The position numbers were made by a program, and so were the translations under genes. This document shows positions 40,252-43,268 of a stretch of DNA of 43,268 nt, one piece after another. The stretch comes from Bacteroidota bacterium (GTDB lineage Bacteria; Bacteroidota; Bacteroidia; Flavobacteriales; Flavobacteriaceae): positions 1 to 43,268 of the forward strand of contig JAEZGB010000065.1 in assembly GCA_023437485.1 (NCBI GenBank), read 5' to 3'. The notes under the pieces are model-generated. The model was not told where the DNA came from and searched no databases. It was given only the letters and a program-made list of their open reading frames with translations. Within the stretch, counting starts at the first letter, position 1, and each line of letters begins with the position of its first letter.

Positions 40252-40608
40252 ATGAGTGAACAATCAATGAAGCCAGCGATGACGGTAACCACAACACTTA
40301 CAAACAATCCTTATTGCAAGGTTCGCAATGAGGTAATCAACATCAGTTACGGCAACAGGAGTTATGAAGTACCTGTTGAAAAAGTAAGTAAAATGTATCT
40401 TTCACGCAAAAAGAGAAATTATCTTTCGTTTATTCCGGGGATGAAGATTTTTTCGCTTGATACAAACTACAACCTGTCAATCAAAACCCGTGACGGCAAA
40501 GACCTCAACATTCCCGTGAAGGCGTTTGAAAAACAGCATTTCGTGGGGCTGATATCATATGTCCGAAGTAAGATGCGCAAGACGCAACCCGAAACCAAAC
40601 TAAATTAA
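40252..40608 (+). CDS. Hypothetical small soluble protein
   Basis: 118 aa, basic and beta-rich by appearance (NEVINISYGNRSYEVPVEKV, LSIKTRDGKDLNIPVKAF), perhaps a small PH-like fold. No signal peptide. Not recognised. An intrinsic terminator follows immediately, so it is probably a single-gene unit. Confidence 0.65.
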   Translation: MSEQSMKPAMTVTTTLTNNPYCKVRNEVINISYGNRSYEVPVEKVSKMYLSRKKRNYLSFIPGMKIFSLDTNYNLSIKTRDGKDLNIPVKAFEKQHFVGLISYVRSKMRKTQPETKLN

Positions 40609-40609
40609 G

Positions 40610-40631
40610 GCATGCATCGCATGCTTTTTTT
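40610..40631 (+). terminator. Intrinsic terminator after the 118-aa gene
   Basis: GCATGC-ATC-GCATGC (40610-40624) followed by seven T. Confidence 0.8.
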
Positions 40632-40675
40632 ATGTGTGGCCAAATTTTGTAATTTACCCCAATAATTCCAGCCGC

Positions 40676-42070
40676 ATGACCAAATTCATCCTCTCACTGT
40701 TTATCGCTTCATTTTTTGCCTGCAGTACTGACCAGCCGGCCATGGCGCAGGTGCCGCTGGACAATCATCCGGTCTTTGATCTCTCACGCGTTCCTGAAAT
40801 AGAACTTTCGGTCTCGCTTGAACAATGGAATAGGCTGCTTTCGAATTTTGACCAAAACCCAAAAAACGAGAAAAAGATCGTGGCTGCCTTTTCATACAAA
40901 ACCGGGGGCGAAACCGTTATTCTTGACAGCATCGGGCTCAAATTACGGGGCAATACCAGCCGCCGCAGGCCTGAGGGGAGCGCGGGCCAGTTGCACGATG
41001 CCGCCAATCCGGACTGGCATCATTGTCACTTTGGGATCGATTTTGACAAAAACCGGCCCGGACAAAACTTTAAAGGACTCACCAAACTCAACCTTAAATG
41101 GTTTAAAGACGATGCGACTTACGCCCGCGAAATTTACAGTTATGACCTATTTAGGCGATTCGGTGTTTGGACAGCCCCACGTGCCTCATACTGCCGGCTG
41201 ACGATCAACGTGGAGGGCGATCAAAAGCCCGCGTACTTCGGGGTCTATGCCATGATTGAAAGTGTAGACGAGAAGTACATCGCCGCAAGGTCTACCCATT
41301 GGGGGCCGGCGGTCGGGTTTATGTGGAAGGGCAGCCACATCGGCACATTCCAGCCTGATTTTGTATCCACTCAAAGCATGGGTGTGGAGGACGTCAAGAT
41401 GAACCCTTCCAAATCCAAATATTACGCCTATGATTTAAAAACGCGCAAAGATGAAATTGCGTCCGCAAAAGCATCACTCACTCAATTTATCACGGACCTA
41501 AACGCCAAACAGGGCCAGGAATTCCAAACCTGGATCAGCAGTAAAATGGACATCGACCTTTTCCTGAAAACCTATGCGACTAACATCATGCTGGGGATGT
41601 GGGACGATTATTGGGTCAATACCAACAACTTTTACTTTTATATCGCCCCTGACCAAAAGGCATATTTTATCCCGTACGATTATGACAATTCACTGGGAAC
41701 CTCGATGATTGTGCCCAATTCCGGATTGCAGGACCCGCTAAACTGGGGGCCACAATCACGGCCGCTCGTTGCCAAGATCCTCGCCGTGGAGCCCTTTCGG
41801 GAAAAGTTCAAAAAATATATTTCGGAACTTTCGTCAAGCAAAAAAGACCTTTTTGACCCCGCAAAAAGCAAGCAGAGAATCCTGAGCTGGCACACACTAA
41901 TCGGCCCGCACATAAACAACGACACAGGTGAGGATATGTCAATTGGCGACACCCCGGCCGGTTGGGGCAACGCACCGTTTTACAGGCTGCTTTCAGGCAA
42001 CGATAAAGGTGGCGCCGACGGGCCCGCCAATTATTTCAGCACCCGAATCAAATCTATCCAATGGCAATGA
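40676..42070 (+). CDS. CotH kinase-family lipoprotein
   Basis: 464 aa from the ATG at 40676, giving the SPII signal MTKFILSLFIASFFAC; an ATG at 40634 would add 14 residues overlapping the terminator tail. The CotH-type domain shows LKLRGNTSRRRPEG, LTKLNLKWFKDDATYARE, YFGVYAMIESVDEKYI and YFIPYDYDNSLGTS, the last being the metal-binding Asp region of this atypical kinase fold. In spore formers CotH phosphorylates coat proteins; in Bacteroidota the targets are unknown and the lipoprotein would face the periplasm or outside. The stop overlaps the next start (ATGA). Confidence 0.88.
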   Translation: MTKFILSLFIASFFACSTDQPAMAQVPLDNHPVFDLSRVPEIELSVSLEQWNRLLSNFDQNPKNEKKIVAAFSYKTGGETVILDSIGLKLRGNTSRRRPEGSAGQLHDAANPDWHHCHFGIDFDKNRPGQNFKGLTKLNLKWFKDDATYAREIYSYDLFRRFGVWTAPRASYCRLTINVEGDQKPAYFGVYAMIESVDEKYIAARSTHWGPAVGFMWKGSHIGTFQPDFVSTQSMGVEDVKMNPSKSKYYAYDLKTRKDEIASAKASLTQFITDLNAKQGQEFQTWISSKMDIDLFLKTYATNIMLGMWDDYWVNTNNFYFYIAPDQKAYFIPYDYDNSLGTSMIVPNSGLQDPLNWGPQSRPLVAKILAVEPFREKFKKYISELSSSKKDLFDPAKSKQRILSWHTLIGPHINNDTGEDMSIGDTPAGWGNAPFYRLLSGNDKGGADGPANYFSTRIKSIQWQ

Positions 42071-42549
42071 AAAGGGTCCTGATATTGCTGATGCTGTCAA
42101 CCTTTATGGCGGCCAGTGCCCAAAAAGACAAGCAGGAAATTGCGCAAACTCTCGATGCCTGGCACCTTGCCGCGGCGCAAGCGCAATTTGACCAATACTT
42201 TTCATTTATGGCACCCGAAGCGATTTACATCGGAACAGACTCAGAGGAAAACTGGACCGTTCCGCAGTTTAAACAATTCGCCAAACCATATTTTGACAAG
42301 GGTTCGGCATGGAATTTCAAGCCGGTGCAACGCAACATCTATATTAAAGGTGATATCGCCTGGTTTGACGAACTGCTTGATACGTGGATGAAGTTGTGCC
42401 GCGGTTCAGGGGTTATGCAAAAAATAAATGGAAAATGGCTGATCACTCATTACGTATTGTCAATGACCATTCCAAATGACAATGTAAATGAAGTCATCAA
42501 AATAATCTCGCCGCTTCAGGATGCGGCACTGCAAAAAATCACAAACTAA
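42067..42549 (+). CDS. SnoaL/NTF2-like exported protein
   Basis: 160 aa from the ATG at 42067, which makes an ATGA overlap with the CotH gene; an ATG at 42061 adds two residues. Signal peptide MKRVLILLMLSTFMAASAQ. The mature part has an NTF2-like cone pattern: IAQTLDAWHLAAAQAQFDQYFSFMAPEAIYIGTD, WTVPQFKQF, AWFDELLDTW and INGKWLITHYVLSM (SnoaL_3/DUF4440 style). The family is often annotated as a ketosteroid isomerase-like fold; the activity here is unknown. Confidence 0.85.
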   Translation: MKRVLILLMLSTFMAASAQKDKQEIAQTLDAWHLAAAQAQFDQYFSFMAPEAIYIGTDSEENWTVPQFKQFAKPYFDKGSAWNFKPVQRNIYIKGDIAWFDELLDTWMKLCRGSGVMQKINGKWLITHYVLSMTIPNDNVNEVIKIISPLQDAALQKITN

Positions 42550-42552
42550 CTA

Positions 42553-43268
42553 TTACCTGAGATTTCTGATCATGATACCGGCCATTTCGGCAAGGCCGTA
42601 CTGATGCTGCCAGCCCCAATCATCCCGCGCCGCCGAATCATCGATGCTCGCCGGCCAACTGTCGGCAATTTGCTGACGGAAATCCGGTTTATAGGTTATC
42701 GTAAAATCAGGCAGATGCTTTTTGATTTCGTCAGCAATCTCCTTTGGCGTAAAGCTCATCGCGGCCAAATTGTAAGATGATCGGATTTTTATCGCATTGG
42801 CTGGAGCATCCATAATCCCAATGGTAGCGCGAATCGCATCATCCATATACATCATCGGCATTCTTGTATCCTCCTTCAGGAAGCACTCGTAAGTTCTATC
42901 AGACAGGGCTTTGTGGAAAATATCAACCGCATAGTCGGTGGTTCCTCCGCCCGGTGGCGAAGTGTAACTGATCAGGCCAGGGTATCGGATACTGCGGACA
43001 TCGACACCAAAAACCCGGTGGTAATACTCACACCAACGCTCGCCCGCCTGTTTACTGATCCCGTAGACGGTCGAGGGCTCGGCGACAGTGTACTGCGGGG
43101 TCATGTCTTTGGGCGTGGTGGGCCCGAATACCGCGATGCTCGAGGGCCAGAAAACTTTTTTGACCTTGCCCGCCTTGGCAATGTTAAGCACGTGGAACAG
43201 CGAATTCATGTTCAGGTCCCATGCAAAGGCCGGATTCTTCTCGGCAGTGGCCGACAATAGTGCCGCCA
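42553..43268 (-). CDS. tdh: L-threonine 3-dehydrogenase, SDR type, N-terminus cut by window edge
   Basis: About 237 C-terminal residues are visible. The frame is open to the window end, so the N-terminal Rossmann GxxGxxG is outside. Signatures are LLSATAEKNPAFAWDLNM, FWPSSIAVFGPTTP, the catalytic VYGISKQAGERWCEYYH (YxxxK), RSIRYPGLISYTSPPGGGTTDYAVD and LKEDTRMPMMYMDDA. This matches the NAD-dependent extended short-chain threonine dehydrogenases of Flavobacterium and Cytophaga, which are unrelated to the zinc MDR enzyme of E. coli. It oxidises L-threonine to 2-amino-3-ketobutyrate in the cytoplasm. It converges with the NTF2-like gene with 3 bp between the stops. Confidence 0.93.
   Translation of the reverse strand, partial: AALLSATAEKNPAFAWDLNMNSLFHVLNIAKAGKVKKVFWPSSIAVFGPTTPKDMTPQYTVAEPSTVYGISKQAGERWCEYYHRVFGVDVRSIRYPGLISYTSPPGGGTTDYAVDIFHKALSDRTYECFLKEDTRMPMMYMDDAIRATIGIMDAPANAIKIRSSYNLAAMSFTPKEIADEIKKHLPDFTITYKPDFRQQIADSWPASIDDSAARDDWGWQHQYGLAEMAGIMIRNLR

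Noticed and set aside
1..43268. CRISPR arrays, insertion sequences, prophage genes, tRNA or rRNA genes
   Set aside because: I saw no direct-repeat/spacer arrays, transposase or integrase motifs, or tRNA/rRNA sequence; the only large repeat is the coding HAMP array. No tool-based search was possible.

Overview
This window looks like the chromosome of a denitrifying member of the Bacteroidota, most probably Flavobacteriales. The reasons are the TAnnTTTG promoter -7 elements, the clade II (lipoprotein-type) NosZ with its usual Bacteroidota nos gene order, a Flavobacterium/Cytophaga-type L-threonine dehydrogenase, many SPII lipoproteins and TonB-type outer-membrane uptake. Species cannot be read from the sequence alone.

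Layout. (1) 1-6821, minus strand: a run of seven tightly packed genes, nadA-nadB-ric-nrdD-(separate glycyl-radical peptide)-nrdG-(membrane protein cut by the window edge). It covers anaerobic NAD synthesis, Fe-S repair and anaerobic dNTP synthesis. (2) 6890-8671, minus: a conserved-looking 593-aa protein I do not recognise. (3) 8767-10591, plus: norC-norB, with a NorB whose expected helix VI active-site residues are missing. (4) 10513-13757, minus: a copper-uptake operon made of a small Cys protein, a Met/His-rich lipoprotein and an OprC/NosA-like TonB receptor carrying CxxxM and HxM. (5) 13853-16268, plus: a CRP/FNR regulator, a heme-copper-oxidase-like membrane protein that is a paralogue of the one at the left edge, and a fasciclin lipoprotein. 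(6) 16380-23005, minus: cytochrome c-nosZ-nosL(fusion)-nosD-nosF-nosY-truncated globin. (7) 23249-25520, plus: CopD-like, hemerythrin-like, hemN. (8) 25517-35151, minus: four signalling genes, including a 2127-aa soluble poly-HAMP hybrid kinase with eleven 92-aa repeats. (9) 35473-43268: ordinary and accessory genes (two small secreted proteins, an M13 peptidase, an AI-2E family permease, a CotH-like lipoprotein, an NTF2-like protein, tdh cut by the edge).

What ties regions 1-7 together is a 14-bp palindrome, ATGAY-N4-RTCAT. I found it six times, always just upstream of an operon. In every case a Bacteroidota -7 element ends 36.5 or 37.5 bp from the palindrome centre, which is the geometry of a class II FNR-type activator site. 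Two of the palindromes sit between divergent genes with correctly spaced -7 elements on both sides. The six sites therefore predict eight promoters and nearly every gene from 1 to 25520. The obvious candidate regulator is the CRP/FNR protein at 13853, which lacks FNR's N-terminal cysteines and has the same palindrome in its own promoter. The picture is one NO/low-oxygen regulon that reduces NO and N2O, imports copper for NosZ, repairs Fe-S clusters, makes heme without oxygen and keeps NAD and dNTP synthesis running anaerobically. No nitrite or nitrate reductase is visible in the window.
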